Assembly (NCBI RefSeq): GCF_027943255.1
Contig: NC_072896.1
Coordinates: 69,706,501 to 69,770,500 of the forward strand
DNA: 64,000 nt
Origin: Anastrepha obliqua
Taxonomy: Eukaryota > Arthropoda > Insecta > Diptera > Tephritidae
Reading direction: 5' to 3'
In this document: one piece after another, positions 1 through 9,860 of the stretch
Layout: each line of letters begins with the position of its first letter
How positions within the stretch are numbered: the first letter of the stretch is position 1
Position numbers and translations under genes: made by a program
Notes under the pieces: generated by a model
The model's input: the letters and a program-made list of their open reading frames with translations, nothing else
Databases searched by the model: none
Told to the model about the DNA's origin: nothing

Positions 1-440
1 TAAAATTACTCGGCACGCGTGCTTCTCTAAAAATGAATAAACATCTTTTTGTTAAGTTCGATTGAAATGCTTAACGGTTTATTGATTGGATTTTAAGCAG
101 AATTTATAAAAATATTCTTTTCACATAAAATAAATTACTCATGTACAATATAAAAAAACTTCAGCTCGCGGCCTGTTGGCCCGAGGCCCTCTTGGGTCGG
201 GGGCCCGTGGCATTTTGCCACCGATGCCACCCTATTGTTACGCCACTGTCTGTTGCTATTTCACCGCACATTTGATAACTTCCACTGTTGAGCGAGATTT
301 CCTTGTTTCCCATAGTATCTAGTAAGTAAATCGGTCGATAAGATTCGGGTTCACCAGGCTTTTTGTTTCCCTTGTGTAGACTTAAGTAGTGAATACTTTT
401 TATATGTTTTTATGTCATTTTTGACATTTGCCAACTAGGT
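1..440. other. No gene; one GC-rich patch
   Basis: AT-rich sequence with no supported reading frame. The only structured part is the GC-rich patch at 172-248, listed separately. The rest shows nothing I recognise. Confidence 0.6.
172..248 (-). mobile_element. Possible hAT-type transposon end
   Basis: A GC-rich, hairpin-prone patch in an AT-rich setting. Read on the minus strand it begins CAGTGGCGTAAC and continues into a GGTGGCA-rich stretch. CAGTGGCGTA-type starts are, from general knowledge, typical terminal repeats of hAT-group DNA transposons. No matching second end and no transposase were found nearby, so this would be a solitary end. The 8-bp duplication expected for hAT cannot be tested with one end. 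It could instead be an unrelated GC-rich repeat. Confidence 0.3.
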
Positions 441-684
441 TGATGTACAACTTTACACGATAGAACAACGCGTTAAAATTATTGAAAGTTATTATGAAAA
501 TGTTCGATCTTTAACAACAACATATTGCAAAATTCGTAATTTTTTTGGTGGAAATAATCATCCGAACGATTCGACAATTCAAAGGTTAGTGAAAAATGTT
601 CATGAAACTGAATTTGAAGGATGGAAAAAAGACTGATAGACCAAAAACGGGATGTTCTATCGAGAATATTGCTGCTGTAGCGCA
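440..684 (+). pseudogene. Tc1/mariner-superfamily transposase N-terminus (DUF4817-like HTH), remnant
   Basis: Plus-strand translation from about 448 gives YTIEQRVKIIESYYEN and then NDSTIQRLV, the pattern of the N-terminal helix-turn-helix (DUF4817-like) of a Tc1/mariner-superfamily transposase. After a frame change near 600 comes RPKTGCSIENIAAVAQ, the linker after the HTH. The reading stops abruptly at about 684, where a SINE begins, and no DDE catalytic domain follows. The same family appears again on the minus strand at 42.7-43.3 kb, sharing even bases just upstream of the reading frame. It is dead: truncated and frameshifted. Family call is motif-based. Confidence 0.65.
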
Positions 685-955
685 GAGCCGAATGGGTTGG
701 TGTGTGACTACACTAAAATTAAGAAAACATTTTTCTAATAGCGGTCGCCCCTCGGCAGGCATTGGTAAACCTTCGAGTGTATTTCTGCTATGAAAAAGCT
801 GCTCATAAAAATATCTGCCGTTCGGAATTGGCTTGAAAATGTAGGTCCCTCCATTTGTGGAACAACATCAAGACGCACGCCACAAATAGGAGGAGGAGCT
901 CGGTCAAACACCCAAAAAAAGGATGTACGTGCCAATTATTTATGTACATATATAT
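685..955 (+). mobile_element. tRNA-derived SINE, copy A (internal deletion)
   Basis: The tRNA-like head AGCCGAATGGGTTGG is followed by the shared SINE body (TAGCGGTCGCCCCTCGGC, GAAAAAGCTGCTCAT, CCACAAATAGGAGGAGG) and a CCAATTAT plus TA-rich tail. Compared with the copy at 36781, about 55 bases are missing just after the GACTAC of the head, which removes the B-box GGTTCGAATCT. Without it, RNA polymerase III transcription should fail. It directly abuts the transposase remnant ending at 684. No clear target duplication was seen. Confidence 0.75.
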
Positions 956-977
956 TCCTTTTCCTTAAGCCGGTCCA

Positions 978-1646
978 AACAGGCTACAATAATATTAAGA
1001 ATTTATTGTATTAACAGTTTGCAAGTAATCCATAAACAAAATTCCCTTCGCATCCCATAAAACTGATGCTGACATCTCCTTAGCCGATTTCTGGACACAA
1101 ATTCGTTTGGGAGCCGAAGAACCAGGTTCACACCACTCTTTAGCCTCTTGTTTTGATTTAGGATCATGGTGATAGGCCCAGGACTCATCCATAGTAATAA
1201 ATCGATGCCTAAAACACACTTTTCTTTTCGAAAATGCTCTAAATGTTGCTGAAAAAGTCGCATTCGAATGTTTTTTGTTCCATTGTTAGCGAATGCGGCA
1301 CCCATTGAGCATAGAGTTTTCTGAAACCCAATACTTCAGTTAAAATATTGCTTGCACTGCCCAATGAGATGTCTAAGGCCTTTCAGTCGTTCAGACACTC
1401 GATGATTTTCCAATAAGCTATCCTGCATTTTTTCTACGATTTCTGTAGTTGTCTCTCTTTTTGGGCGTCCTTGACGTGGATCGCCTTCAAGGTTAGTACG
1501 ATCAGCGACCCATCTTTCTACTGTAATAATTTAATTTATGACGAAAAGTCGTTGAACACTTCCAACATTCGCTCATAAATTCTTTTTGCTTTTAAACCTT
1601 CCAAAATAAAAATTCAATCACTGCACGATACTTGATATTCTCCATT
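978..1646 (-). pseudogene. Mariner transposase remnant, 5' two-thirds
   Basis: Read on the minus strand from 1646, the frames spell a mariner transposase: MENIKYRAVIEF at the start, an HTH region, WVPHSLTMEQK near 1270, then FITMDESWAYHHDPKS with the first catalytic Asp and EAKEWCEPGSSAPKR (1003-1219). At least three frameshifts and several stops interrupt it. Coverage ends near 995, before the second and third catalytic Asp. The fragment is bounded on both sides by SINE copies in the same plus orientation. Confidence 0.8.
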
Positions 1647-1650
1647 GAAG

Positions 1651-1950
1651 CGGCCGCCGTAGCAGAATGGGTTGGTGCGTGACTACCATTCGGAATTTAT
1701 AGAGAGATCGTAGGTTCGAATCTCGGTGAAACACCAAAATTAAGAAAACATTTTTTCTAATAGCGGTCGCCCCTCGGCAGGCGATGACAAATCTCCGAGT
1801 GTATTTCTGCCATGAAAAAGCTCCTCATAAAAATATTTGCAGTTTGGAGTTGGCTTGAAACATCAAGACGCACGCCACAAATAGGAGGAGGAGCTCGGCC
1901 AAACACCCAAAAAGAGTGTACGCGCCAATTACATACATACACATATATAA
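1651..1950 (+). mobile_element. tRNA-derived SINE, copy B
   Basis: It begins CGGCCGCCGTAGCAGAATGG and has both RNA polymerase III promoter elements: an A-box-like stretch at about 1660-1672 and a B-box GGTTCGAATCT near 1712. The body follows, with the CCCCTCGGCAGGC and CCACAAATAGGAGGAGG blocks, ending in CCAATTACATACATACA. Relative to copy C it lacks about 30 bases between GGCTTGAAAC and ATCAAGACG. The head looks tRNA-Ser-like, which is inference. Confidence 0.8.
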
Positions 1951-3720
1951 GTAGAAAGTACTGTGACAAGTCGATACTAAATGGCTTGTAAACAAAGAAT
2001 GAATTGACAGATTGCAATGAAATATCACATACACTAAACTTCAAAAATTGGGCTATTAACAATGTCCTCTCATATTGAACCACAAAACTTATTGAAGAAC
2101 CGAGTATATTCAATAAATTAGATTTGCTAGGATACCAACTTGTATATAGCGTGAAAAAATGTGATCTCAAAACATAAGTAATGAAATTTTGCGTGAAATT
2201 TGGGAACATTGAAAAATTAAATTATTTAAAAAAAGCTAAAAAATAGTTAATAGCTAGTCAAACTTCTATAGTTAAATTGCCAAGAGAAAAGAGAAATCGG
2301 GCAATAAAATTGGTAAAACGGCAATACTGGTAAAATTCAAAGCGGATCAATGTAAATGCCGACAGCCTACCGAAAGTTTATGAAAGCTCTTTTTCTTCTA
2401 AATTATTTTTTTTTATAATTTATCTATTAAGTTTAATAAAACGCTCTACTGTAACCGTTGTTGCCATTATGGCTAGCCTAGGCGACAACAGCAATTGCGG
2501 CAGCGCCAGCACTTTGTGCGAGACAGCGTGGCTCTGTGGCGTTGTAAGCGCGCCAAATGCTGAACAAAAATCAAAAGCGTGTTAGTCGCTGCTGATTGCA
2601 AATGTCGCAGCAGCGCCACGAATACGCTCAAGCGCTGAGTTTAAGTACTGGCACATGGTGAACGTTTCTAACAATTCCACAACTCAGCGATTCCACAGAC
2701 AAGCAAACAAATCAACTCGAGAAAAAATTTAAAAAAATAAATAAACAAGTCGTCAGTATGGAGTTGGCAAAGCGAAAGCATTCAAGTTAAATTATTTGCA
2801 GCTAAAAAGAAAAGCTGTAATATTGTAATAACAGCAGGGGTTGGGGAAATGTATGTATGCAAGTACAAAAAATTGAGATGCAGTGTATGTATAGTAGAAA
2901 GGGGAATCACAGAGCGAGAGAGAGGAAGTACTACATAAACACAATTGAGTTACTGAGTGGTGGCAACATTGTTGCTGATTGCTGACGTTGCTGTTGTTCG
3001 CACTGAACGTACTCAGATCCACTCACCTGCCTACATACATGCACATATGTACCTACAAATATAGCTACACACAAGTATATATGTCATACATGCCACACAT
3101 TGACGCGCACTGCACGACGCAGCGAACAGCAACAATGCCACAACTCATTTGCGTGCAACATGCTGCAGTGATCACGATTTTGTTACACACAAGTACATAC
3201 ATACATACGTATGTTTGCTAGCTGTTTTTTGTATGATGCAAATGTGAGTGCTGCTTATACGAAAAGGCTTTTGCTGCCAGCGGCAACCTCAATCACATTT
3301 CATCATTAGTTGCCGCTACCATTGGCTGGTTTGGTGTCTTTGCTTCAGTGCAGATGATGATGATGGTGATTATTGGTTTATTGCTTGCCGCAATCTATTT
3401 GTTTTTGGTTTATTAGATTTTGAAATACTTCAAATTGTCTTCGAATGCGCAAATCGTGAGCAACACAAATGACTGAAACCTCAAATGGGGGGAAATAAAT
3501 GAGGCAAGAAACTGCATGTGAATTAGACCACCAGCATTGTCGGGCGACTAACCTGTAAACCTTGTTATTGCTGTTAATATCTTTATGGTTATTCTTGTTA
3601 ATAGTTAAAAAAATAGTATGAGATTTATGGATTTTGAAAATGGTACGAGAGGCATCTACAAGTACAATTAACTGTCTGACGCATTTAACCCTCATTTGAC
3701 TAAATAATAGTTTGATTTAC
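1951..3720. other. Intergenic, microsatellite-bearing
   Basis: No supported gene. 2456-2720 is less AT-rich and holds scattered CAGC and GCGCC words, but no coding frame or element I recognise. 3030-3215 is rich in ACATACATA-type repeats. Short reading frames here are low-complexity and do not resemble proteins. Confidence 0.6.
3030..3215. repeat. CATA/TATG-rich microsatellite region
   Basis: Repeated CATACAT, ACATATG and TACATACATACATACG words, an impure tetranucleotide array typical of fly intergenic DNA. Confidence 0.6.
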
Positions 3721-3723
3721 ATA

Positions 3724-4135
3724 TTGGTTTGGGGGAAAAATCCCCTATTTTATCGGTAGATGGCTCTAGTGATCGATATTTCGTAAAGTAGCAATAAAAC
3801 AATTTAAAATTTACGCTCGTAGTCAAGGTGACATTTCACACTAAAAAACATATGCTGCTTTTTTTGTTTATTCCATTCACTTGTGAGTTACAGGGTGTTA
3901 ATAATGGAAGTCAACAGTTTTTCTTTGGTAAAGGCGAAAATGCAAGCCAAGCTGCTGAAATTGTGAATGGCCGAAAAGAAAATGCCGATAAAATCCCAGT
4001 AATAATCGAAGTTCACCGGCATGCTAGTAGTCGTAGTATCGCCGAAGAGATAAGGATCGACCATAAAACAGTTTTAAATCATTTGCGCAAAATGTTACGC
4101 AAAAATAATGGATATCCTAAGGTTCCAAGTTGGAA
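3724..4135 (+). pseudogene. Mariner remnant, HTH part only
   Basis: From 3927 the frame reads GKGENASQAAEIVNGR and then HASSRSIAEE and DHKTVLNHLRK, the N-terminal DNA-binding region of a mariner transposase. The middle of that domain is deleted (between VNGRKENA and VIIEVHRH), and the DDD catalytic domain is absent. Upstream sequence from about 3724, including TCAAGGTGACATTTCACAC, recurs at 32.8 kb in a second copy of the same family, so it probably represents the element's 5' end. The right end meets the minus-strand non-LTR remnant near 4140. Confidence 0.7.
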
Positions 4136-4139
4136 CAAA

Positions 4140-4487
4140 GAGCCATAACAAGACTTTTCCATTCGAATCGGTTGTAGGCCAAAGCTTTCACTTCACCCCG
4201 GCTCAGGTTCGTGAAGCATATTTCCAGTTCTAGAAGCCGTCTCCAAGTATTTTCTGTTTTTTTTGTCCGCGGCTACCATAAGAGGCGCAGGACATGGCCA
4301 ATCCAGCCCCATTTTCGTTTTCGTATCCTAAGAATAACGGGCGTTTGTTGAGTTTTTCTCCATAAGTCCACGGTTGATATAAGGTTCATCCAGAATATTT
4401 TCAAGATTCGCCTGTGAGCTGTTGAGACATTCCATAAAGCAGGCAGGGGTGAAAAGATTTTCAATTTCGTGCGTTTTTGAATTATGT
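4140..4487 (-). pseudogene. Old non-LTR retrotransposon, C-terminal part (right of the RTE insertion on the minus strand)
   Basis: Minus-strand translation gives LWRKTQQTPVILRIRKRKW followed by GWIGHVLR, then, after a frame change, ENTWRRLLELE and NRFEWKSLVMALCS. This is the usual C-terminal tail after the reverse-transcriptase domain of non-LTR elements with a W.GH.LR motif. The same element resumes beyond the inserted RTE at 7783-8105, where its YADD motif lies. Frameshifts and stops show it is long dead. Which non-LTR clade it belongs to is not settled. Confidence 0.7.
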
Positions 4488-4499
4488 GAAGCATTCCAA
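4488..4499. repeat. Target-site duplication, left copy
   Basis: GAAGCATTCCAA, repeated exactly at 7771-7782 on the other side of the RTE element. It marks the insertion point inside the older retrotransposon. Confidence 0.85.
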
Positions 4500-7400
4500 T
4501 GAGGATGGTTCCATGTGTAGAAGTCCACGCAAGTGGGGAAAGTTACTGATCGCCATTCACTTGGGAATGGCCAGGACGATTCTTCTGCATATGGTTCAAG
4601 CAGCTCACAACGGCCGGGATTAGCCCACGTATCCTCTGGGTAGCTTCCGAACATCCGTTCGGGAGTGAGCTAACGTGAGAAGGCGAAACATTCCAGGATA
4701 GCTGGTTGTGCGTTGGGTTTGGGACCCGCCACTTAAAAATCGCCCCCAATGAAAAGTTTTAAAAAGCCTCGGATGAGACCTCCCTATACTGATGACGACC
4801 CCTGCAAACGAACTAAGGATTATGATTTGAGGGCATGGACCTGGAATGTCCGGTCCCTTAATGGGGAAGGTGCCTCTGCCCGGCTGGTTGATGTCCTCGT
4901 GAGAGTAAAGGCTGACATCACTGCCATCCAAGAGATGCGATGGACGGGGCAAGGAAAGAAAACCATGGGACCTTGCGACGTCTACTACAGCTGCCATGTA
5001 AAGGAGCGCAAATTCGGTGTCGGATTTGTTGTGGGAGAGAGACTTCGTCGCCAAGTACTGTCGTTCACTCCGGTGGACGAGCGTCTCGCAACAATCCGCA
5101 TCAAAGCCCGTTTCTTCAACATATCGCTAATTTGCGCCCACGCCCCGACGGAAGAGAAGGACGATGCGACCAAAGATTCCTTCTATGAGCGCCTGGAACG
5201 TTCCTATGAGCGCTGCCCCCGCCACGACATAAAAATCGTGCTTGGAGACTTCAACGCCAGGGTGGGCAAGGAGGGAATTTTTGGTCCCACAGTCGGAAAA
5301 TTCAGCCTGCACAACGAAACATCCGGTAACGGACAGAGGCTGATCGACTTCGCCGGGGCCCGAAACATGGTAGTCTGCAGCACCAGATTCCAGCATAAGA
5401 AGATTCACCAAGCCACCTGGCTGTCTCCTGATCGAAAAATGCGAAACCAGATCGATCATGTTGTGATAGATGGAAGACACGCTTCTAGTGTATTAGATGT
5501 ACGTACGATCCGAGGACCCAACATCGACTCGGATCATTACCTTGTTGCAGCCAAACTGCGCACCCGCCTCTGTGCAGCAAAAAACGTACATCTACCTACG
5601 CAAAGAATGTTCGACATCGAAAAGCTGCAATCACAACAGACAGCCAGAAGATTCGCCACTCGACTCTCACTCCTGCTCTCGGAGAGCACTGCCCAACAAC
5701 CCGGCATGCGCGAGCAATGGAGCAACATTTCTCGTTCCCTACGTACCGCCGCCGAAGAAGAAATCGGATTCCGGCGAGCCCGAAAAAACAATTGGTACGA
5801 CGAGGAATGTCATGCTGCCGCAGAAAGAAAGGATGCCGCCTATAGAGCCACGCTGCGATCGGGCGCAACGCGAGCCATGTGGGATCGCTACAGAGAGCTG
5901 AAAAAGGAAGAGAGACGTATTATCCGAAAGAAGAAACGAGAGGCCGAAATACGTGAGTGCGAAGAGCTTGAGATGCTGGCCAACAGGAACAACGCCCGAA
6001 AATTCTACCAGAAAGTTCGGCGGCTTACAGAAGGTTTCAAGACCGGGGCGTTTTCCTGTAAGAACAAAGACGGCGAACTGGTGACTGACGTACAGAGCAA
6101 TCTTAGATTATGGAGGGAACACTTCTCGAACCTATTAAACAGTGACAGCTGCGCATGTCACCGAGAAAGTGAAGATCCCGATACCCCAATCGTTGACGAC
6201 GGAATTGTCGTTCCGCTACCCGATCATGACGAGGTGAGAATAGCGATAACGCGGCTAAAGAACAACAAAGCCGCGGGCGCCGACGGACTGCCGGCTGAGC
6301 TATTCAAACATGGCGGCGAGGAGCTGGTAAGGTGCATGCATCAGCTCCTATGCAAAATATGGTCGGATGAAAGCATGCCTGCCGATTGGAATTTAAGTGT
6401 GCTCTGCCCAATCCATAAGAAGGGCGATCCTGCAATTTGTGCCAATTACCGCGGGATTAGTCTTCTAAATATCGCCTATAAGGTTCTAGCGAGCGTATTG
6501 TGTGAAAGGCTGAAGCCCACCGTCAACCAACTGATTGGACCTTATCAGTGTGGCTTCAGACCTGGAAAGTCTACCATCGACCAAATATTCACAATACGCC
6601 AAATCTTCGAAAAGACCCATGAAAGAAGAATCGACACGCACCATCTTTTCGTCGACTTCAAAGCTGCATTCGACAGTACGGAAAGGAGTTACCTGTATGC
6701 CGCGATGTCTGAATTTGGAATCCCCGCAAAACTAATACGGCTATGTAGGATGACGTTGCTCAACACCAGCAGCGCCGTCAGAATTGGGAAGGACCTCTCC
6801 GAGCCGTTTGATACCAAACGAGGTTTCAGACAGGGTGACTCGCTGTCGTGTGACTTCTTTAACCTGATGTTGGAGAGCATCGTACGAGCCGCAGAACTTA
6901 ATCGCTCAGGCACAATTTTTTATAAGAGCGTACAATTGTTGGCGTATGCCGATGATATTGACATCATCGGCCTTAACAACCGCGCTGTTAGTTCTGCCTT
7001 CTCCAAACTGGATAAAGAGGCAAAGCGAATGGGTTTGGTGGTGAACGAGGACAAAACGAAGTACCTCCTGTCTTCAAACAAACAGTCGGCGCACTCGCGT
7101 ATCGGCACCCACGTCACTGTAGACAGTTATAATTTCGAGGTTGTAAAAGACTTCGTCTATTTAGGAACCAGCATTAACACCGATAACAATGTCAGCCTTG
7201 AAATCCAACGTAGAATCTCTCTTGCCAACAAGTGCTACTTTGGACTAAGTAGGCAACTGAGCAGTAAAGTCCTCTCTCGTCGAACAAAACTAACACTCTA
7301 CAAGACTCTCATCATGCCCGTCCTTACGTATGGCGCAGAAGCTTGGACGATGACAACATCCGATGAAGCGACGCTTGGAGTGTTTGAGAGAAAGATTCTG

Positions 7401-7770
7401 CGCAAGATTTTTGGACCTTTGCACGTTGGCAACGGCGAATATCGCAGACGATGGAACGATGAGCTGTATGAGCTTTACGACGACATAGACATAGCACAGC
7501 GAATAAAGATCCAGCGGCTACGTTGGCTGGGTCATGTCGTCCGAATGGATACAAACGCTCCGGCACTGAAAGTATTCGATGCGGTACCAGCTGGTGGTAG
7601 TAGAGGAAGAGGAAGGCCTCCTCTGCGTTGGAAAGATCAGGTGGAGAAGGACTTAGCTTCACTTGGTGTGTCCAATTGGCGCCGGTTAGCACGAGAAAGA
7701 AACGACTGGCGCGCTTTGTTAAACTCGGCCAAAATCGCGTAAGCGGTTATAGCGCCAATTAAGAAGAAGA
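4500..7770 (+). mobile_element. Full-length RTE-like non-LTR retrotransposon
   Basis: A 3271-bp insertion bounded by the 12-bp direct repeats at 4488-4499 and 7771-7782. It has about 250 bp of 5' sequence (4500-4748), one long frame (4749-7742), a 3' UTR of only about 20 bp, and a short AAG tail (7761-7770). A single ORF with an APE endonuclease and RT, a very short 3' UTR and a simple-repeat tail is the organisation known for the RTE clade. Other copies in the window are fragments at 8128, 16366, 16676, 40532 and 52100. The intact frame and exact duplication indicate a recent insertion. Confidence 0.85.
4749..7742 (+). CDS. Endonuclease-reverse transcriptase (ORF2-type) of RTE-like element
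   Basis: An uninterrupted 997-residue frame. Residues about 28-270 are an apurinic-endonuclease-type domain: TWNVRSL at 31, AIQEMRW with Glu62, LGDFNARVG at 165-173 and SDHYLV starting at 261. A charged, helix-rich linker rich in Lys, Arg and Glu spans about 340-430. The reverse transcriptase follows: GFRPGKSTIDQIF near 600, FVDFKAAFD at 634-642, RQGDSLS near 698 and the catalytic AYADDI with Asp735 and Asp736. The C-terminus carries the RWLGHVVRM motif and a basic Gly-rich patch. The protein would nick target DNA and prime reverse transcription of its own RNA there. The ATG at 4749 is the first in frame and leaves the whole endonuclease downstream. No separate ORF1 was found, as expected for RTE. 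Antisense frames inside it are shadows. Confidence 0.9.
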   Translation: MKSFKKPRMRPPYTDDDPCKRTKDYDLRAWTWNVRSLNGEGASARLVDVLVRVKADITAIQEMRWTGQGKKTMGPCDVYYSCHVKERKFGVGFVVGERLRRQVLSFTPVDERLATIRIKARFFNISLICAHAPTEEKDDATKDSFYERLERSYERCPRHDIKIVLGDFNARVGKEGIFGPTVGKFSLHNETSGNGQRLIDFAGARNMVVCSTRFQHKKIHQATWLSPDRKMRNQIDHVVIDGRHASSVLDVRTIRGPNIDSDHYLVAAKLRTRLCAAKNVHLPTQRMFDIEKLQSQQTARRFATRLSLLLSESTAQQPGMREQWSNISRSLRTAAEEEIGFRRARKNNWYDEECHAAAERKDAAYRATLRSGATRAMWDRYRELKKEERRIIRKKKREAEIRECEELEMLANRNNARKFYQKVRRLTEGFKTGAFSCKNKDGELVTDVQSNLRLWREHFSNLLNSDSCACHRESEDPDTPIVDDGIVVPLPDHDEVRIAITRLKNNKAAGADGLPAELFKHGGEELVRCMHQLLCKIWSDESMPADWNLSVLCPIHKKGDPAICANYRGISLLNIAYKVLASVLCERLKPTVNQLIGPYQCGFRPGKSTIDQIFTIRQIFEKTHERRIDTHHLFVDFKAAFDSTERSYLYAAMSEFGIPAKLIRLCRMTLLNTSSAVRIGKDLSEPFDTKRGFRQGDSLSCDFFNLMLESIVRAAELNRSGTIFYKSVQLLAYADDIDIIGLNNRAVSSAFSKLDKEAKRMGLVVNEDKTKYLLSSNKQSAHSRIGTHVTVDSYNFEVVKDFVYLGTSINTDNNVSLEIQRRISLANKCYFGLSRQLSSKVLSRRTKLTLYKTLIMPVLTYGAEAWTMTTSDEATLGVFERKILRKIFGPLHVGNGEYRRRWNDELYELYDDIDIAQRIKIQRLRWLGHVVRMDTNAPALKVFDAVPAGGSRGRGRPPLRWKDQVEKDLASLGVSNWRRLARERNDWRALLNSAKIA

Positions 7771-7782
7771 GAAGCATTCCAA
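7771..7782. repeat. Target-site duplication, right copy
   Basis: GAAGCATTCCAA, identical to 4488-4499. The adjoining AAGAAGAAGA tail makes the exact boundary uncertain by two or three bases. Confidence 0.85.
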
Positions 7783-8105
7783 ACTAACTGAAGCAGACCA
7801 AATGTCGCTGATGCTTTTTTATGCGAATTTTGATGTCTTTACTTGAGCAACCTGATGCCGACATAATGCTGCCCATATAACAAAAAGATTGCACATTTTT
7901 CAGTTTGTTCCCATGAATAAAAACTATTAATACTCATATCTGAAAAACTATGGCTCAGCAGGCAGATATCGTCCGCGTAGTCAAGGTCCATTAATTGGCG
8001 CTGGAAACCGCTGGGTGATTCCGCCCTAGAAGTAGTGTTTTTCATTATGACGTCTAGTACGATGTTTAATAATAATAGAGGCGAGAGGACACAAATTTGA
8101 GAGCA
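7783..8105 (-). pseudogene. Old non-LTR retrotransposon, RT palm (upstream part)
   Basis: Minus-strand translation from about 8100 reads ICVLSPLLLLNIV, then MKNTTS and, in the same frame, LMDLDYADDICLLSH: the Q/GxxLSP and YADD motifs of a reverse transcriptase. Near 7800 a different frame gives KASATFGLLQLVWNAS, which continues across the RTE insertion into the C-terminal half at 4140-4487. The part before the LSP motif is missing. Confidence 0.75.
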
Positions 8106-8127
8106 GAAATTTTCTACTAAAATATTA

Positions 8128-8185
8128 GACAGAAGATTTTAAAGCCAGGGCGATTTTTTGCAAGAATAAAGATGATGGTGACTGG
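8128..8185 (+). pseudogene. RTE-like fragment (58 bp)
   Basis: TTTTGCAAGAATAAAGATG and TGGTGACTGGTG align by eye with the intact element at about 6033-6090, the segment coding SCKNKDGELVTD. A small relic of a related element, too diverged to be part of the neighbouring copy. Confidence 0.5.
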
Positions 8186-8740
8186 TGTCCACAGGCCTAC
8201 AAAACTCTTTTCTTTTTTTTTTTTGATATGTAACGGGTGTCCGCTGAAGTCTTGTGCACTGAATACGGTACTGGGATCCGAATGCTTACACAACGTCGAA
8301 ATTTCGTCTAGCACTTCATGTTTTGGAGAAAAGTAGGTGCAGAAACACCCGAAAAATACGTTTTTATGGGTTTTAACCTCTACTCTTTTAAAAACCCTTA
8401 ATTGCTAGAGACTGAAATCTTTAGTAAATTTAAGGCTTGCATCTTGCATTATAATAATCATATTGTAGGTCGCAATAAAAATATAAACAAATTTGAATGA
8501 GGTTAACCCCTTAAGGCCCAGTGATTACGATCGACTTGCAAATTATTGTGAGGTAAGTGCATAAAAATTACTACTCGGAGATTTTTGGGGTTAGTGATTA
8601 CAAATCCGACACCAATTTTACGAGATTCAAAATGGTGAATGCAAATTCCATACCTTACTGTACTAAACTATGTCACATTTTACCCTATCGCGTATTTGCA
8701 GCAAGATTGTCTTGTTCAAAAAAACACATTCGTTTAAAAT
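8186..8740. other. No gene seen
   Basis: AT-rich with a T-run at about 8210-8225. Short frames on both strands are not recognisable. Nothing else supported. Confidence 0.5.
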
Positions 8741-9860
8741 AGGTTGAGTTAGGTTAGCTGAAGTGGTTGTCATTCAACGCACCTAGGCCAGTTGTAGGCC
8801 CCTTGTGATACAAGTGGAACTTTTCTATCCTTACTCTACATTGTCCTCTTTAAACCGTTTAAAAAAACTAGCTATACTAGCCAATTTGAGATTCGCTACA
8901 TCCACAATTTTGTCCAGAAAAGCGAGATCGAGCAATCTCAACCATCTTCTACACAGAGCCATGCACCCGCATAGAAAGTGTTCGACTGTCTCTTCCTCTT
9001 CTACATATATCATGACAGTTTATGCAATAGGCATTGGATGGTACTTATAATTGACTGTCATGTCTTCCTATTAGACAGTGCCCAGATAGGATACCTAATA
9101 CGATTCTTAGATCCCTCCTACTTAATCTAAGTATACTCTTAGTGCGAGCCATGTTCTGAGCCAGTGAGGAGCCCAATCTATCTAACTCAACTTAATTACA
9201 GTTACCTTTAATGTTACTGTGTCCTAGCACCCAAACTGGATTAATGGAAAAATACTGTGGAAGTACTTATTTTTAATAATTTGTAACACTCGTTTAATGC
9301 CTTAGACAAGTGTTTCCATGATAGGACCGATTTCATAACTGCCCGACTATCGGAGTAAAGGAAGATTTCTCTGACTGATTTACGCCACCTAAGTTCGAGT
9401 GTCCCCGATTGTTTGTCATGAGCATTGATGCTTCCCTGAATCTTAGCGCCTCTTTGACGGCTAGTTGGTCTATTGGCAATAAATGCAGTTTGACATTTAT
9501 AGCCGAAGTAGCGTTGTTTTTAGCGCCTCAGTAATACTGAGGGTTGCCGACCATTGAATACTATCTAGTCTCATGATTGCCGTGTTTTTAGCAAAGGTTG
9601 GACAGCAGACTAGAACTCCGTAGGCCATGATTGCTTTGATAATAGCTGTATGTAGCCAGTGAACTATTTTGGGGGCTAGTCCCCTTTTCAAGCCTACACT
9701 TCTTTTACATGAGTAGAGCGACGTAGCAGCCTTCTTTACTTTGTCCTGAACATTCAGCTTCCGTGAAAGTTTGCTGTCAAGGGTTAAACCTATGTAGCTT
9801 GCCTTGGTACCGAACCACAGAACAGATCCGTTAAGTTACATAGTGATATATGTAGAAACT
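8741..9860 (-). pseudogene. Non-LTR retrotransposon remnant: RT thumb, RNase H region and C-terminus
   Basis: On the minus strand, from high to low coordinates, one reads YIGLTLDSKLS, LYSCKRSVGLKRGLAPKIV, HWLHTAIIKAIMAYGVLV and SIQWSATLSI (about 9830-9540). A decayed stretch follows where these elements carry an RNase H domain (about 9480-9100). Then comes EEETVEHFLCGCMALCRR (about 8995-8945), the Cys/His C-terminal motif. Multiple stops and frameshifts make it a pseudogene. An RNase H region plus this Cys-rich end suggests the I/LOA/R1 group rather than RTE; that is inference. The 3' end finishes in an AACCTAAC-like simple tail at 8741-8758. Confidence 0.75.

Noticed and set aside
4620..7692. 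Several antisense open frames of 60-144 codons across the RTE element
   Set aside because: They are shadows of a long, less AT-rich coding frame and show no motifs of their own.
8117..8314. 65-codon minus frame ending near the T-run at 8210
   Set aside because: Overlaps an RTE fragment on the other strand and a homopolymer; no motif.
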